NCBI GenBank assembly: GCA_011523515.1
Contig: WTGO01000136.1
Coordinates: 1 to 37,544, forward strand
DNA from: Chloroflexota bacterium
GTDB lineage: Bacteria > Chloroflexota > Anaerolineae > Aggregatilineales > Phototrophicaceae
Length of the DNA: 37,544 bases
Direction: 5' to 3'
The notes below the pieces were generated by a model. That model had not been told where the DNA came from. It searched no databases and saw only the letters and a program-made list of their open reading frames with translations. The translations under genes and the position numbers were made by a program. Position 1 is the stretch's first letter. Each line of letters opens with the position of its first letter. Shown piece by piece: positions 1 to 8,131 of this stretch.

Positions 1-48
1 CCCACAAGGAGGGAAGGGGTGCAAAGCTTCGTATACGTTACGATTAAG

Positions 49-97
49 CCCCCTCCCTCTTTATGGGATGCCTGCCATAGAGATGGCAGGAGGGGGT
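49..97. repeat. REP-like palindromic element
   Basis: CCTGCCAT (71-78) and ATGGCAGG (83-90) form an 8-bp stem with an AGAG loop. An outer C-rich arm (CCCCCTCC, 49-56) is complementary to the G-rich run at 89-96, so alternative nested pairings are possible. A very G-rich tail follows. No coding potential is seen. It resembles the short G/C-rich palindromic repeats scattered in many GC-rich genomes; no second copy was noticed in this window. Confidence 0.5.
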
Positions 98-277
98 TTG
101 GGGGTGGGGGCTGAACTCGTAAGTTTTCAATTACATTCTTGCGCTTACTTCTGTGTCTTCTGCGGTTAACTTACCTGTGCCGCGTTCGCAGAGCGAATTG
201 GTTCCGCGATTTTCACCAGACCTAATTCCCAAGCCGACTTGCATCTTGCGCGGCCTTGCGCCAAGATCTCTGCTGTT

Positions 278-1012
278 ATGGGTAAACAAATCGAGTTGAA
301 TTCAGAGGCTGTGTCGGCGTGGCAAAATGTGGTTAACGCGGCCATGACCTGCTTCCGTCGTTCTGGGTACGCCGCAGCGACTATGTCCGACATTGCAGCC
401 GAAGCGGGACTTCCCCTGGCTGCGGTTAGGCGCTGCTTTCCCGGCAAAGAGGCGCTTGCGCTGGCGCTGGTTCAGGCGAAGATCGACGAGTTGGCAGCGT
501 ATATTGATTCGCTGGCCGCCGGCGCCATGGCCGATCGCTACAGTCAAACACTGTCGTTCGCCCTGCGAACCCTGTCGCAAGATCGCGACGTCGTAACGGC
601 GGTATTCGCCAGCGCAATGGTTGACGGCGCTGAATTTGACCTTATGTCCGGACTGTCTGCTCAGCGGCTGACTGCTGCCATGGAGCGCCTGGTGCTGCAA
701 TCCGACGATGCGCTGCGCGAACAGCAGGCGCGGGATATGGGCGCAGCCCTTTATACGGCTCTGATGCTCATACTTGTGTTCTGGTGCTACGACCGCTCGC
801 CGGGCCAGGCAGTCACCGGCGACTTGCTGGGCCTTGTGTGCGATCTATTCGCTCAGGTGCGTCCACTCTACTTCCTGCCGATGGCGCCGCAAGCGATTGC
901 GCGCCTGGCCGCTATCGTTCAGCCGCTGACGGAGCCCGCGTCAGTAGGCGCCGCTGCGCAAAAAGACGCGCGGGATAGTGAGCATCAGTATCTCGATGTC
1001 CATCGAGATTGA
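278..1012 (+). CDS. TetR/AcrR-family transcriptional regulator
   Basis: The product has 244 residues if started at the ATG giving MGKQIELNSE; an ATG 39 bases upstream is also open, but the helix-turn-helix alignment does not need it. Residues about 12-58 form the TetR DNA-binding domain: an alpha-1 with the FRRSGYAAATMSDIAAEAGL pattern, then a recognition helix ending in F-PGKEAL-ALAL. The remainder is helical and alanine/leucine-rich, as in TetR ligand-binding domains, with no recognisable subfamily signature. The usual role is as a dimeric ligand-responsive repressor; the ligand and target are unknown. Its 3' end overlaps the convergent sugar transferase by 72 bp. Confidence 0.85.
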   Translation: MGKQIELNSEAVSAWQNVVNAAMTCFRRSGYAAATMSDIAAEAGLPLAAVRRCFPGKEALALALVQAKIDELAAYIDSLAAGAMADRYSQTLSFALRTLSQDRDVVTAVFASAMVDGAEFDLMSGLSAQRLTAAMERLVLQSDDALREQQARDMGAALYTALMLILVFWCYDRSPGQAVTGDLLGLVCDLFAQVRPLYFLPMAPQAIARLAAIVQPLTEPASVGAAAQKDARDSEHQYLDVHRD

Positions 1013-2386
1013 CCAGTTGTCGATGTAGTACATATCCATCTCGCACATCTCGTCGAAGGGTACGTTGCTGCGCCCGCGCACCTGCCACCAGCCTGTGATG
1101 CCCGGTGTAATCTGCAGGCGGCGTGTATGCCGCGGTTCGTAGAGCGTGACCTCGCGCGGCGTCGGCGGCCGCGGACCAACCAGGCTCATTTCGCCGCGAG
1201 CCACATTGATGAGGTTGGGCAATTCATCCAGGCTGGTCCGCCGCAGGAAGCGGCCCACCTGGGTGATTCGCGGGTCGTCGATAAACTTGGGATGGCGCGG
1301 ATCTTCGCCCGAATCACGCAACATGGCTTCTTCCAACTCTTCCGCGCCTTCTATCATGCTGCGAAATTTGACCATGCGGAATTGTAGGCCGTCTTTGCCG
1401 ACGCGTACCTGCCGGAATAATATGGGGCCGGCGCCTTCAAACTTGAGCGCCAGCGCCACCAGCAGGCTGACCGGCGCCCACAACGGCAAGGTAACAACCA
1501 CCAGCGCCAGGTCCAGGCCGCGTTTGATTAATTGATTGGCGCGGCTAAAGGAACGATGCGCGCCGATGCCGAGCAGCGGGATGCCATCAAGGTTTTCCAC
1601 TTGCACCTGGCGGATATTCAATTGCATGATCTCCGGCACAATGCGCAGGTCGGTATTGGCCGCCCGGCACACTTCAGTGAGATCCTGAATACGATCGTAG
1701 TGACTCCAGCGAAAAGTGATGATGACGGTGTCCACCATTTGCGCTTCGATAACTTCCGCCAGCTGCGCAGTACCGCCCATGGCCTCGACCCGGCCCATGC
1801 TCATAGCGCTCTTTTCAGCGTCATCGTCGAGGAATCCGACCGGACGGTAGCCAAACTCCGGGCGCGATAGCATGATGCCGAGCAGGGACCGTCCGATCTC
1901 GCCCATGCCGATGATGAGCACACGGCGAATGCCGATCCCCCGGTGCCGCAAATACGCCAGCGCCCAACGCCGCATCAGTCGCGATACTGAAGCGACGATC
2001 ATAGTCAGCGCAGCCACATACACCAGCATCAGGCGGCTGGTCACTAGCGGCTGCAAGATGTAGAACAGCGCCAGCACAATGACGATGGAAACCGCCACGC
2101 TGCTGGCAATCAGGTAGATCTCTTCCAGCCAGGCTCTGCCTACGATGTTGCGGTAGAGGCCGTTGCGCTGATAATTCAGCCAAATCAGCGGCGCGTAGAC
2201 GGCGGCAAAGGGAATGTAGGGGCCGAAGTCGCGCTGGATGGTGTCCACAGCCGGGCCGATCTGCAGTTCGTAACGCAAGACGTACGCCAGCCCAAAGGCA
2301 AGGAATGCCAACGCACCGTCAATCAGCGGGAAGAGCCAGCGCGGCTCTATGGTCGGGCGTTCCGAAAGCTGCAAATTAGCATTCAT
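941..2386 (-). CDS. Polyprenyl-phosphate sugar phosphotransferase (WbaP/EpsL-like)
   Basis: This 481-residue membrane protein has the three-part layout of initiating sugar-1-phosphate transferases. Residues about 15-135 hold four or five hydrophobic helices. Next comes a nucleotide-binding-like CoA_binding domain (RRVLIIGMGEIGRSLLG, then VGFLDDD). The C-terminal catalytic domain starts at KRGLDLALVV and carries KFRSM, TSLDELPNL, SLVGPRPP and the PGITGWWQVRGRS stretch. Family members transfer sugar-1-phosphate from a UDP-sugar to undecaprenyl phosphate at the inner membrane, starting exopolysaccharide or O-antigen repeat units. The glycosyltransferase gene lies 57 bp upstream on the same strand, suggesting an operon for surface polysaccharide. 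The sugar specificity cannot be read. No strong Shine-Dalgarno precedes the ATG. Confidence 0.93.
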   Translation of the reverse strand: MNANLQLSERPTIEPRWLFPLIDGALAFLAFGLAYVLRYELQIGPAVDTIQRDFGPYIPFAAVYAPLIWLNYQRNGLYRNIVGRAWLEEIYLIASSVAVSIVIVLALFYILQPLVTSRLMLVYVAALTMIVASVSRLMRRWALAYLRHRGIGIRRVLIIGMGEIGRSLLGIMLSRPEFGYRPVGFLDDDAEKSAMSMGRVEAMGGTAQLAEVIEAQMVDTVIITFRWSHYDRIQDLTEVCRAANTDLRIVPEIMQLNIRQVQVENLDGIPLLGIGAHRSFSRANQLIKRGLDLALVVVTLPLWAPVSLLVALALKFEGAGPILFRQVRVGKDGLQFRMVKFRSMIEGAEELEEAMLRDSGEDPRHPKFIDDPRITQVGRFLRRTSLDELPNLINVARGEMSLVGPRPPTPREVTLYEPRHTRRLQITPGITGWWQVRGRSNVPFDEMCEMDMYYIDNWSISMDIEILMLTIPRVFLRSGAY

Positions 2387-2443
2387 GGCGTTTAGCCGCG
2401 CCCGCCACAGTTAATGGCCCGCGCTTGTTGCCATAAACGCGCA

Positions 2444-3697
2444 TTATTTGGATTCAAGCCCAGCCGCCTGTTCACTCGATCGATCTTTCAAATTGCCGTT
2501 TGCTGCTGCTGGGGGCTTTAGGCAGCGTGTTCGAGCGCTATAGGCTGCATCGCCGCCCTGCGGCTGCCGCAGATTACGTTTCTTCATGGCCTTGCGATAA
2601 CTGCCGACTGTGAGCTGGGCGGTACGCTCCCAGCTGAACTGCGCCGCCCGCTCCAAGCCGTCTGCTTGGGCCGTTGCGCGCCAGGCTTCATCTGACTTTA
2701 CGCGCTTGAGTGCGTCCGCCCACGAGTCGACATCGTTGGCCGGGATACACTTACCCGCCGATCCCGCAACTTCCGTCAGCGCAGCTGCGTCCGATGTCAA
2801 CACCGGCGTACCGCAGGCCATGGCTTCCAGCACGGGCAAGCCGAAGCCTTCAAAGACCGATGGGTACACAAATGCTTCAGCGCAATTGTACCAAAATGGC
2901 AATTCGGCGGCAGGGATGAATCCGATGTGCTTTACGCTGTCGCCCAGCCCCAGTTGGTTAATTTCATCCAGGATAGCGCGCCCCCGCCAGCCGATGCCGC
3001 CGCCCAGGATTAGCGGCAGTCGTTCGCTGCGCGAAAGTCGCCGGTATGCTCGCAGCACGGTGGATAGATTCTTGCGCGGTTCGAGCGTCCCGACATATAA
3101 CCAAAAGCGCTCGGGCAGCTGCTTTTCGCGGCGAAACCGCCCGCTGTCATTCGCGGACAGCAGCCGAAAAACTGCCCGGTCAAAACCCAGCGGCGTTACA
3201 TCGATCTTGTCGGCGCCTACTCCCAGCAGAGTCACCAGGTCATCAGCCGTGCTTTGGCTGATCGCCAGGACCCGCCGCGCCCTGGAGCAAGTCAGCGCGG
3301 TCATGTGGCGCAGGTAAAGTCGGCGCGCCGGACTGAGCCGCTCGGGAAAGCGCAAAAAACTGAGATCGTAGACCGTTGCCACCATCGGCGCGGTCAGCAC
3401 GACTGGCGCCACAAATGCCAGGGCATGATAGAGATCGAACTGCCGTAGCTTCAGCGGCTGCAGCGTCTGCTCCCAGATGATGCGCCGCAGTGGTGACTGC
3501 GTATCCAGCACTGAGCGAGATAGCCTGACGCGCCTGAATTCCGCCGAGTTTGCCGCGCCGACAAGCGCCTCAAATTGCCAGTGATCCGGGGCCGACGCCG
3601 GCAGGTGACGGAGGAGATTGGCGATATAGCCCTTGATTCCCGCCGAGCGATACCCCGCTTGCTGCGAATGCAGATGCGCGTTGAGACCAATTTTCAT
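2444..3697 (-). CDS. Glycosyltransferase family 4 (GT-B fold)
   Basis: This 417-residue protein has a classic GT4 donor half: YVGTLEPRKN near residue 200, GFIPAAELPFWY, then the E-x7-E region PSVFEGFGLPVLEAMACGTP followed by a TSDAAALTEVAG stretch. The N-terminal half (MKIGLNAHLH...YDLSFLRFPERLS) is the variable acceptor domain. Known relatives retain the sugar configuration of nucleotide-sugar donors and build cell-surface polysaccharides on the cytoplasmic membrane face. About 45 residues after the GT fold are low complexity and basic/polar with no recognisable domain. The gene is followed after 57 bp by the initiating sugar transferase. The predicted -10 box ends six bases before the ATG, so the transcript is probably leaderless. 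Confidence 0.9.
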   Translation of the reverse strand: MKIGLNAHLHSQQAGYRSAGIKGYIANLLRHLPASAPDHWQFEALVGAANSAEFRRVRLSRSVLDTQSPLRRIIWEQTLQPLKLRQFDLYHALAFVAPVVLTAPMVATVYDLSFLRFPERLSPARRLYLRHMTALTCSRARRVLAISQSTADDLVTLLGVGADKIDVTPLGFDRAVFRLLSANDSGRFRREKQLPERFWLYVGTLEPRKNLSTVLRAYRRLSRSERLPLILGGGIGWRGRAILDEINQLGLGDSVKHIGFIPAAELPFWYNCAEAFVYPSVFEGFGLPVLEAMACGTPVLTSDAAALTEVAGSAGKCIPANDVDSWADALKRVKSDEAWRATAQADGLERAAQFSWERTAQLTVGSYRKAMKKRNLRQPQGGDAAYSARTRCLKPPAAANGNLKDRSSEQAAGLESK

Positions 3698-3703
3698 AAG
3701 CGA

Positions 3704-3712
3704 AGTATAGCA
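3704..3712 (-). promoter_or_regulatory. Extended -10 promoter of the GT4/sugar-transferase operon
   Basis: On the minus strand TGCTATACT (TG-N-TATACT) lies with only six bases between the hexamer and the ATG at 3697. This places the transcription start at or next to the start codon. No convincing -35 box was found 16-18 bp upstream. The call rests on motif and spacing only. Confidence 0.45.
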
Positions 3713-3916
3713 TAGTTAGGCTTCCATTTGAGACGAGTGTGTTAGCGGAGCGGGGAGCCCGGCGTGCCAGTGCAATGCTTGTATGCCAAAGCCCGCCGGT
3801 TGCCCCGCCGATGTCTCAACTTGGCTTATGGAATCCCGGCGCCGAGGCGAAATCAACTGCCAAATGGCCGCGCCGCAGACTACAATAACCTAAGATCGGC
3901 TTGGACTGGCAGACCT

Positions 3917-4723
3917 ATGAACCAAGAAATCTGCATTGCCGCCTTCTACAAATTTGTTCGCTTGCCGGATTATCGAGCTTTGCGCGAGCCGCTGCTTCTG
4001 ATTTGCGGCGGGTCGGGGGTTCGCGGCACCATCTTGCTGGCTGAGGAAGGCATCAACGCGACGATCGCTGGCGAGCGTGAGGGTATCGACCGCGTACTTA
4101 ACTACTTAACCAGCGATAAGCGCTTCGCCGATATGATGGTCAAGCAATCATACCATTGCATCATTCCCTTTCAGCGCCTGAAGGTACGCCTGAAACGCGA
4201 GATTGTCGCGCTGAAAGCGACTGACGCCAATCCGCTGAAGCAGGTGGGCCAGTATATCGAGCCGGAAGAATGGAACCGCTTGATCGCGCAGGACGATGTC
4301 ATACTGATTGATGCGCGAAATGACTACGAAGTGCAACTGGGCAACTTTGAAGGTGCTCACAATCCGCAGACCAGTTCATTTAACGAATTACCCGGCTATC
4401 TTGACCAGTCGCTGAACCCGATGCGGCACAAGCGCGTTGCCATGTATTGCACTGGTGGAATCCGCTGTGAAAAAGCGAGCGCCTATTTGTTGCAGCAAGG
4501 TTTCGAGCAGGTCTATCACTTACGCGGCGGCATCTTGAATTATCTGGAAAGAGTGGCGCCTGCGGAATCCATGTGGCAGGGAGAATGCTTCGTCTTTGAT
4601 GAGCGCGTATCGCTTGACCACGACTTGGCGAAAGGCCAGGTCGCCATCTGTGATGATTGTAAGGCTGTCGTCGCGCGCGCCGACGAAACCTGTCCGCAGT
4701 GCGGTTCGGGAAATCTGCTGTGA
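3917..4723 (+). CDS. trhO: tRNA uridine(34) hydroxylase / rhodanese-domain protein (TrhO, YceA-like)
   Basis: The protein has 268 residues from the ATG giving MNQEICIAAFYKFVRL, the conserved beginning of this family; the open frame extends 51 codons further upstream but that part looks non-coding. Residues 1-95 form the N-terminal ferredoxin-like domain, with LLAEEGINATIAG. Residues about 115-215 form the rhodanese domain, with DARNDYEV and the active-site loop MYCTGGIRCEKA containing the catalytic cysteine. The C-terminus has a CxxC...CxxC pair (CDDC and CPQC), a likely zinc site. Family members hydroxylate uridine 34 of certain tRNAs to give 5-hydroxyuridine. It is monocistronic and close to family length. 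I saw no strong ribosome-binding site. Confidence 0.92.
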   Translation: MNQEICIAAFYKFVRLPDYRALREPLLLICGGSGVRGTILLAEEGINATIAGEREGIDRVLNYLTSDKRFADMMVKQSYHCIIPFQRLKVRLKREIVALKATDANPLKQVGQYIEPEEWNRLIAQDDVILIDARNDYEVQLGNFEGAHNPQTSSFNELPGYLDQSLNPMRHKRVAMYCTGGIRCEKASAYLLQQGFEQVYHLRGGILNYLERVAPAESMWQGECFVFDERVSLDHDLAKGQVAICDDCKAVVARADETCPQCGSGNLL

Positions 4724-4743
4724 ATGAAGCCGCGACAAGCTGA

Positions 4744-4878
4744 CTACGCGCCCAACGCGGAAATCTGTGGGGCGATGTCGGCCAGTGATTGCCCTGTGGC
4801 TTGCCCGGCCATTGACGGTGCCACAAACATGAGAATTGCCAAAACCAGGAGCGCGACCGATAGCGTTAGCTTCGTCAT
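4744..4878 (-). CDS. Small secreted peptide, 44 residues
   Basis: A short open frame encodes a near-perfect signal peptide: MTKL, a hydrophobic core LSVALLVLAILMFV, then APSMAG, predicting cleavage after a small-x-small site near residue 24. The mature part is about 20 residues (GQATGQSLADIAPQ...). An AAGG precedes the ATG by about a dozen bases. I know of no family for it. It is convergent with trhO, whose stop lies 20 bp away. It could be a secreted signalling or accessory peptide, or a chance frame; the coherent signal-peptide architecture favours a real gene. Confidence 0.5.
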   Translation of the reverse strand: MTKLTLSVALLVLAILMFVAPSMAGQATGQSLADIAPQISALGA

Positions 4879-5216
4879 TGATAGATCGCCTTAATGTCCT
4901 TCTCTCGAAAAATCTCATTTCTCGCGCGTTTTGCAATTGACTTGCATGCTGTGCAACATCGGGCAACTGCCCTGGTTCACTGGTCGCCACAGAAGACCAC
5001 GCCGAAGAATGTCATGATTAGTAGTTAGTGAGGGCGCTATATGGCCGCCTCGCATTCCGTATTATGTTAAGGAGGTTGGCGCCGTATCGCTTTGCGATTA
5101 GGCATGGCGGATTGTGAGCGTTGCGGGCCCAAAGAACGTAGGAATATCGTATCTCTACATCAGAGAGTCGCCGTCGTATAATGAGGCGCATAGTGAACGG
5201 TTAAGGTCGAGTCTGG
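4879..5216. other. Intergenic region, 338 bp
   Basis: No plausible gene was found on either strand. An AAGGAGG run at about 5069-5075 resembles a Shine-Dalgarno, but no start codon at proper spacing opens a frame. The right end holds the TATAAT box listed separately for the phosphoesterase gene. Confidence 0.5.
5177..5182 (+). promoter_or_regulatory. -10 box (TATAAT) of the phosphoesterase/GT4 operon
   Basis: A perfect TATAAT lies 34 bases before the ATG at 5217, with an AAGG about 11 bases upstream of the start. The -35 region is not recognisable. Confidence 0.45.
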
Positions 5217-5804
5217 ATGCAAATTGGAATCATTTCTGACGTACATGCCGATTATGACGCGCTACAGGATGTACTCGATCGCTTTGACAGACATCATCAT
5301 GTAGATCAAATCTTGTGTGCCGGAGACTTGGTCGGGCGTGGACCCGATCCGGATCGCGTTATCGATCTGATTCGCGCGCATGGCATTCCGGTAGCTCGAG
5401 GCAACCACGACGAGTGGGTGAACGGCCTGCGGCAGGACAATCTGCGCTACTTGCAGCAGCTGCCGCTTGATTGGCAGGGAGAGATGGCGGGCCGCACCAT
5501 CTACATGTGTCACGGCAAGCCGGGCAACAATATGTGGGGCATGTACAAAGATCACCTCTCGGCCACATACCTGAAGATGGTGCTGGAGTCGCTGAAGGCC
5601 GATGTCTTGATCACCGGGCATACGCACCTGCCGCTGCACATCAAGACGCAGCATGGGTGTCTGGTCAATCCCGGATCGCTCTATACGTTCAAATGCGCGC
5701 GCGCCTCGTCCCGAACCTATGGCGTACTCTCCCTCCGCGATCTGAGCTTTCGCGTCTTTGACGCCAATGGCAACTGCGGCAACCCGCCCATCGAAATTGT
5801 ATAA
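5217..5804 (+). CDS. YfcE-like metallophosphoesterase
   Basis: This 195-residue cytoplasmic protein has the complete calcineurin-like metal-binding set in order: SDVHAD at residues 7-12 (D-x-H), CAGDLVGRGPD (GD) near 39, RGNHDEW (GNHD) near 62, CHGKPG near 100, and TGHTH near 137. It ends with the NPGSL loop typical of the small YfcE/MJ0936 phosphodiesterase family. Such enzymes hydrolyse phosphodiesters with two Mn/Fe ions; the physiological substrate is usually unknown. It is followed by a GT4 gene after 41 bp on the same strand, so they are probably co-transcribed, although a functional link is not evident. Confidence 0.9.
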   Translation: MQIGIISDVHADYDALQDVLDRFDRHHHVDQILCAGDLVGRGPDPDRVIDLIRAHGIPVARGNHDEWVNGLRQDNLRYLQQLPLDWQGEMAGRTIYMCHGKPGNNMWGMYKDHLSATYLKMVLESLKADVLITGHTHLPLHIKTQHGCLVNPGSLYTFKCARASSRTYGVLSLRDLSFRVFDANGNCGNPPIEIV

Positions 5805-5845
5805 GCGGCGCCGACGCTAAAGGGCGGCAGGTCACACAACTATCC

Positions 5846-6940
5846 ATGCGGGTCTTGATGCTCTCCAAAGCCTGTGTCGTCGGCATCTATCAGCCGAAGC
5901 TTGAAGCTATCGCCCGGCGCGGAGTTGAGCTGACCGTCCTCGTACCGCCCGCCTGGAACGATGAGCGCGGCGCCCAGCCGCTAGAACGCAGCTTCACAAC
6001 CGGTTACACCCTGCGCGCAATTCCCATCCGTTTCAACGGCAGCTTTCACTTGCATCATTACCCGACACTGGCGCGAGAGATAGCCCGCTCACAGCCGCAG
6101 ATCGTGCATATCGATGAGGAGCCCTACAACCTTGCGACTTGGCAAGCCCTGAGGTTGGCGCGCCGCGCCGGCGCCAGAAGCCTGTTTTTCACCTGGCAGA
6201 ATATCGCCCGCCGCTATCCGCCGCCATTCAACCGGGGCGAGCGTTGGGTGATGCGGGTCGCTGACTACGCCATCGCCGGCACAGAGACCGCTGCCGATGT
6301 CCTGCGCGGCAAAGGCTATCGGGGACCGTTGCAGACTATTCCTCAATTCGGTTCGTCCGAGACCCTGTTTGCGCCGCCCGAGAACAGGCCAAAGCGTCCC
6401 TTCGCCATCGGCTACATCGGCCGCATCGTGTCGGAAAAAGGCGTCGACATCCTCCTGCGGGCTGCGGCGCAGTTAGACGGCGACTGGCGCTTGAGACTGG
6501 TCGGCGGCGGTCCGGCGCGCGACCGAATCAAGTCGCAGGCGCAGGCGCTAGGCGTGGCGGAACGCCTGACTTTCGCCGGCCAATTGCCTTCTGCGGATTT
6601 GCCCGCGGAATACCACAAGATTGATACGCTCGTCCTGCCCTCGTTGACGCGCCCGAACTGGAAGGAGCAATTTGGGCGTGTGCTGGTGGAGGCGATGGCC
6701 AGTGGCGTGCCCGTCATCGGCAGCGATAGCGGCGCCATCCCCGGCGTCATCGGAGCGGCCGGGCGCATTGTCCCCGAAGGTGATGTCCAGGCTCTGGCGC
6801 GCGCGCTCGGCGAACTGCACGATCAGCCGGGCTTGCGCCGCGAGCTGAGCGAGCAGGGCCGGGCGCGTTTCCTGGCGCATTTCACGCATGAGCGCATCGC
6901 CGAAGCGACCTTAAACGTATATCGCGACATATTGAATTAG
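5846..6940 (+). CDS. Glycosyltransferase family 4
   Basis: This 364-residue GT-B glycosyltransferase begins MRVLMLSKACVVGIYQPKL. Its donor-binding half carries IGYIGRIVSEKGVDILL near residue 192, LVGGGPARDRI, and the E-x7-E block EQFGRVLVEAMASGVPVIGS, followed by AIPGVIGAAG. This layout matches WcaI/WbuB-like and mannosyltransferase-like GT4 enzymes, which use nucleotide-diphosphate sugars in surface-glycan synthesis. It is downstream of the phosphoesterase by 41 bp and not adjacent to the other GT4 genes of the window. Acceptor and donor cannot be assigned. Confidence 0.9.
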   Translation: MRVLMLSKACVVGIYQPKLEAIARRGVELTVLVPPAWNDERGAQPLERSFTTGYTLRAIPIRFNGSFHLHHYPTLAREIARSQPQIVHIDEEPYNLATWQALRLARRAGARSLFFTWQNIARRYPPPFNRGERWVMRVADYAIAGTETAADVLRGKGYRGPLQTIPQFGSSETLFAPPENRPKRPFAIGYIGRIVSEKGVDILLRAAAQLDGDWRLRLVGGGPARDRIKSQAQALGVAERLTFAGQLPSADLPAEYHKIDTLVLPSLTRPNWKEQFGRVLVEAMASGVPVIGSDSGAIPGVIGAAGRIVPEGDVQALARALGELHDQPGLRRELSEQGRARFLAHFTHERIAEATLNVYRDILN

Positions 6941-7008
6941 CCAGAGCCATGTGCTATTGTTGAATGGGAGTTCAAACGGCTAAGTTACCGACATTGAGGA
7001 GGCGAAGC

Positions 7009-7251
7009 TTGGAAGCCCAAGAGTTGCGGATCAGCCGTCTTGAAGACATCATGGAAACGGTGGTGAGCAACCAAACGCAGAGTCTTCGCATACAGCAAGA
7101 GCATTCAAAGCGGCTGGACGAACAGTCACAGCGCCTTGAGAATCTAGAGCAATTGATAACCCGTGTGTTGGAAGAGCTAGTAGCCATCAAAGAAATCCTC
7201 GCGTCGTCGCGCGGTATGGGCTTCGTCCCGGATTCTGACGATGGCGAATAG
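7009..7251 (+). CDS. Small coiled-coil protein, TTG start
   Basis: The frame is open from an ATG at 6964. A strong Shine-Dalgarno AGGAGG (6997-7002) sits six bases before an in-frame TTG at 7009, which I prefer, giving 80 residues. The sequence is almost entirely a heptad-patterned coiled coil rich in Q, E, L and R (LRISRLEDIMETVV, RLDEQSQRLENLEQLITRVL), ending in an acidic PDSDDGE tail. No enzymatic domain is visible. It may be an oligomerisation or adaptor protein. It lies 68 bp after the GT4 gene and converges on recO. Confidence 0.65.
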   Translation: MEAQELRISRLEDIMETVVSNQTQSLRIQQEHSKRLDEQSQRLENLEQLITRVLEELVAIKEILASSRGMGFVPDSDDGE

Positions 7252-7292
7252 CAAACCCAGCCCGGCTTGTCGCTCCGAGTTTATTCATTTGG

Positions 7293-8081
7293 TCACGCGC
7301 ACGGCGAAAACTGACGCCGCAGCCGATGAATGAAATCGACGCTCTCCAACTTCCGCTCCAGCAAGTGCGCCACATAACCCAGCATAATCCGCTCGGCCCG
7401 CTGATGCTGACCCGCTGTAATCCGCAGGCTGCCGACCGCGGCGTATGACTCGCTGCTGCGCTGCAAATGTCGCAACAGCTTCAATGTGTCGAAATCGATC
7501 TCGGTTAGCCCAGAGGCTACCTGTGGCGCGGCCGCGCGGCTGACCACGCCGCCCTCTTCGTGGCTGAAAAATTGCGGCGCCGGCAACAATTCGGCGCGCG
7601 ACGCCACACACTCATGCAACACCGGCCGGAAGCCCGTCAGATCCAGTAGCCGCAGTTCAAAATAACGCGCCGCCAGCCGCGGGTCAGCGCTATCCGCGAT
7701 GCGTGACAAGGTCTGATGCAGCAGCAGAAAGATATCGCCGCTGTCATCTTCTTCATCGGCCGTGAAGCGATCCAGCAGCTCGGCGACATAGTTGGCGTAA
7801 GCGCCGCGGCCCAAATCTTCGCGCAAACCGAGATAGGCATCGATCAGCTCCGCTTGCGTCAGGATGTCGAGGTTGCGCCCGCGGTGAATGAGACAGTCGC
7901 TGCGCGTGAAGAGCTCGACGTGGCCGCTGATCTTGGCGCTGGGCTTGCGGGCGCCCTTGGCGATGGCGCGGATTTTTCCCCGCAGCGGCGTGTACAGCGC
8001 CAGCAGCCGGTCCGACTCGCCGAAGTCGCGCCGGCTGAGGATGATGGCTTGTGTGCGGTACTGGCGTTGCGGCTTGGGCAT
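7293..8081 (-). CDS. recO: DNA repair protein RecO
   Basis: The protein has 262 residues from the ATG giving MPKPQRQYRTQAIILSRRDF, which matches the usual RecO beginning. The frame extends 72 codons upstream, but that part is a 21-bp repeat array. Residues about 8-85 form the OB-fold (YRTQAIILSRRDFGESDRLL, KIRAIAKGARKPSAK). The rest is the helical domain with LYHTL-like and ELRLLDLTGFRP stretches. The zinc-ribbon cysteines of some RecO proteins are not obvious; one Cys lies in HECVASRAELL. RecO loads RecA onto SSB-coated DNA in the RecFOR pathway. The gene is monocistronic, with the -10 box and phased repeats immediately upstream. Confidence 0.92.
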   Translation of the reverse strand: MPKPQRQYRTQAIILSRRDFGESDRLLALYTPLRGKIRAIAKGARKPSAKISGHVELFTRSDCLIHRGRNLDILTQAELIDAYLGLREDLGRGAYANYVAELLDRFTADEEDDSGDIFLLLHQTLSRIADSADPRLAARYFELRLLDLTGFRPVLHECVASRAELLPAPQFFSHEEGGVVSRAAAPQVASGLTEIDFDTLKLLRHLQRSSESYAAVGSLRITAGQHQRAERIMLGYVAHLLERKLESVDFIHRLRRQFSPCA

Positions 8082-8109
8082 TGGCGGCACAGTTGGCTTG
8101 CTCAGGTTG

Positions 8110-8115
8110 ATTATA
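8110..8115 (-). promoter_or_regulatory. -10 box (TATAAT) of recO
   Basis: On the minus strand TATAAT lies 28 bases upstream of the recO ATG (8081). The position where a -35 box would fall is occupied by the first unit of the 21-bp repeat array, suggesting activator-dependent or otherwise regulated transcription. Confidence 0.5.
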
Positions 8116-8131
8116 CCGCCAAGCTTGCGGC

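Noticed and set aside
128..170. A possible third, degenerate copy of the dispersed element (TTCTGTGTCTTCTGCGGTTA)
   Set aside because: Only about 20 bases resemble the element end, with mismatches and no partner end; too weak to call.
5069..5110. AAGGAGG as a ribosome-binding site for a hidden small gene
   Set aside because: No ATG, GTG or TTG at suitable spacing opens a frame of useful length.
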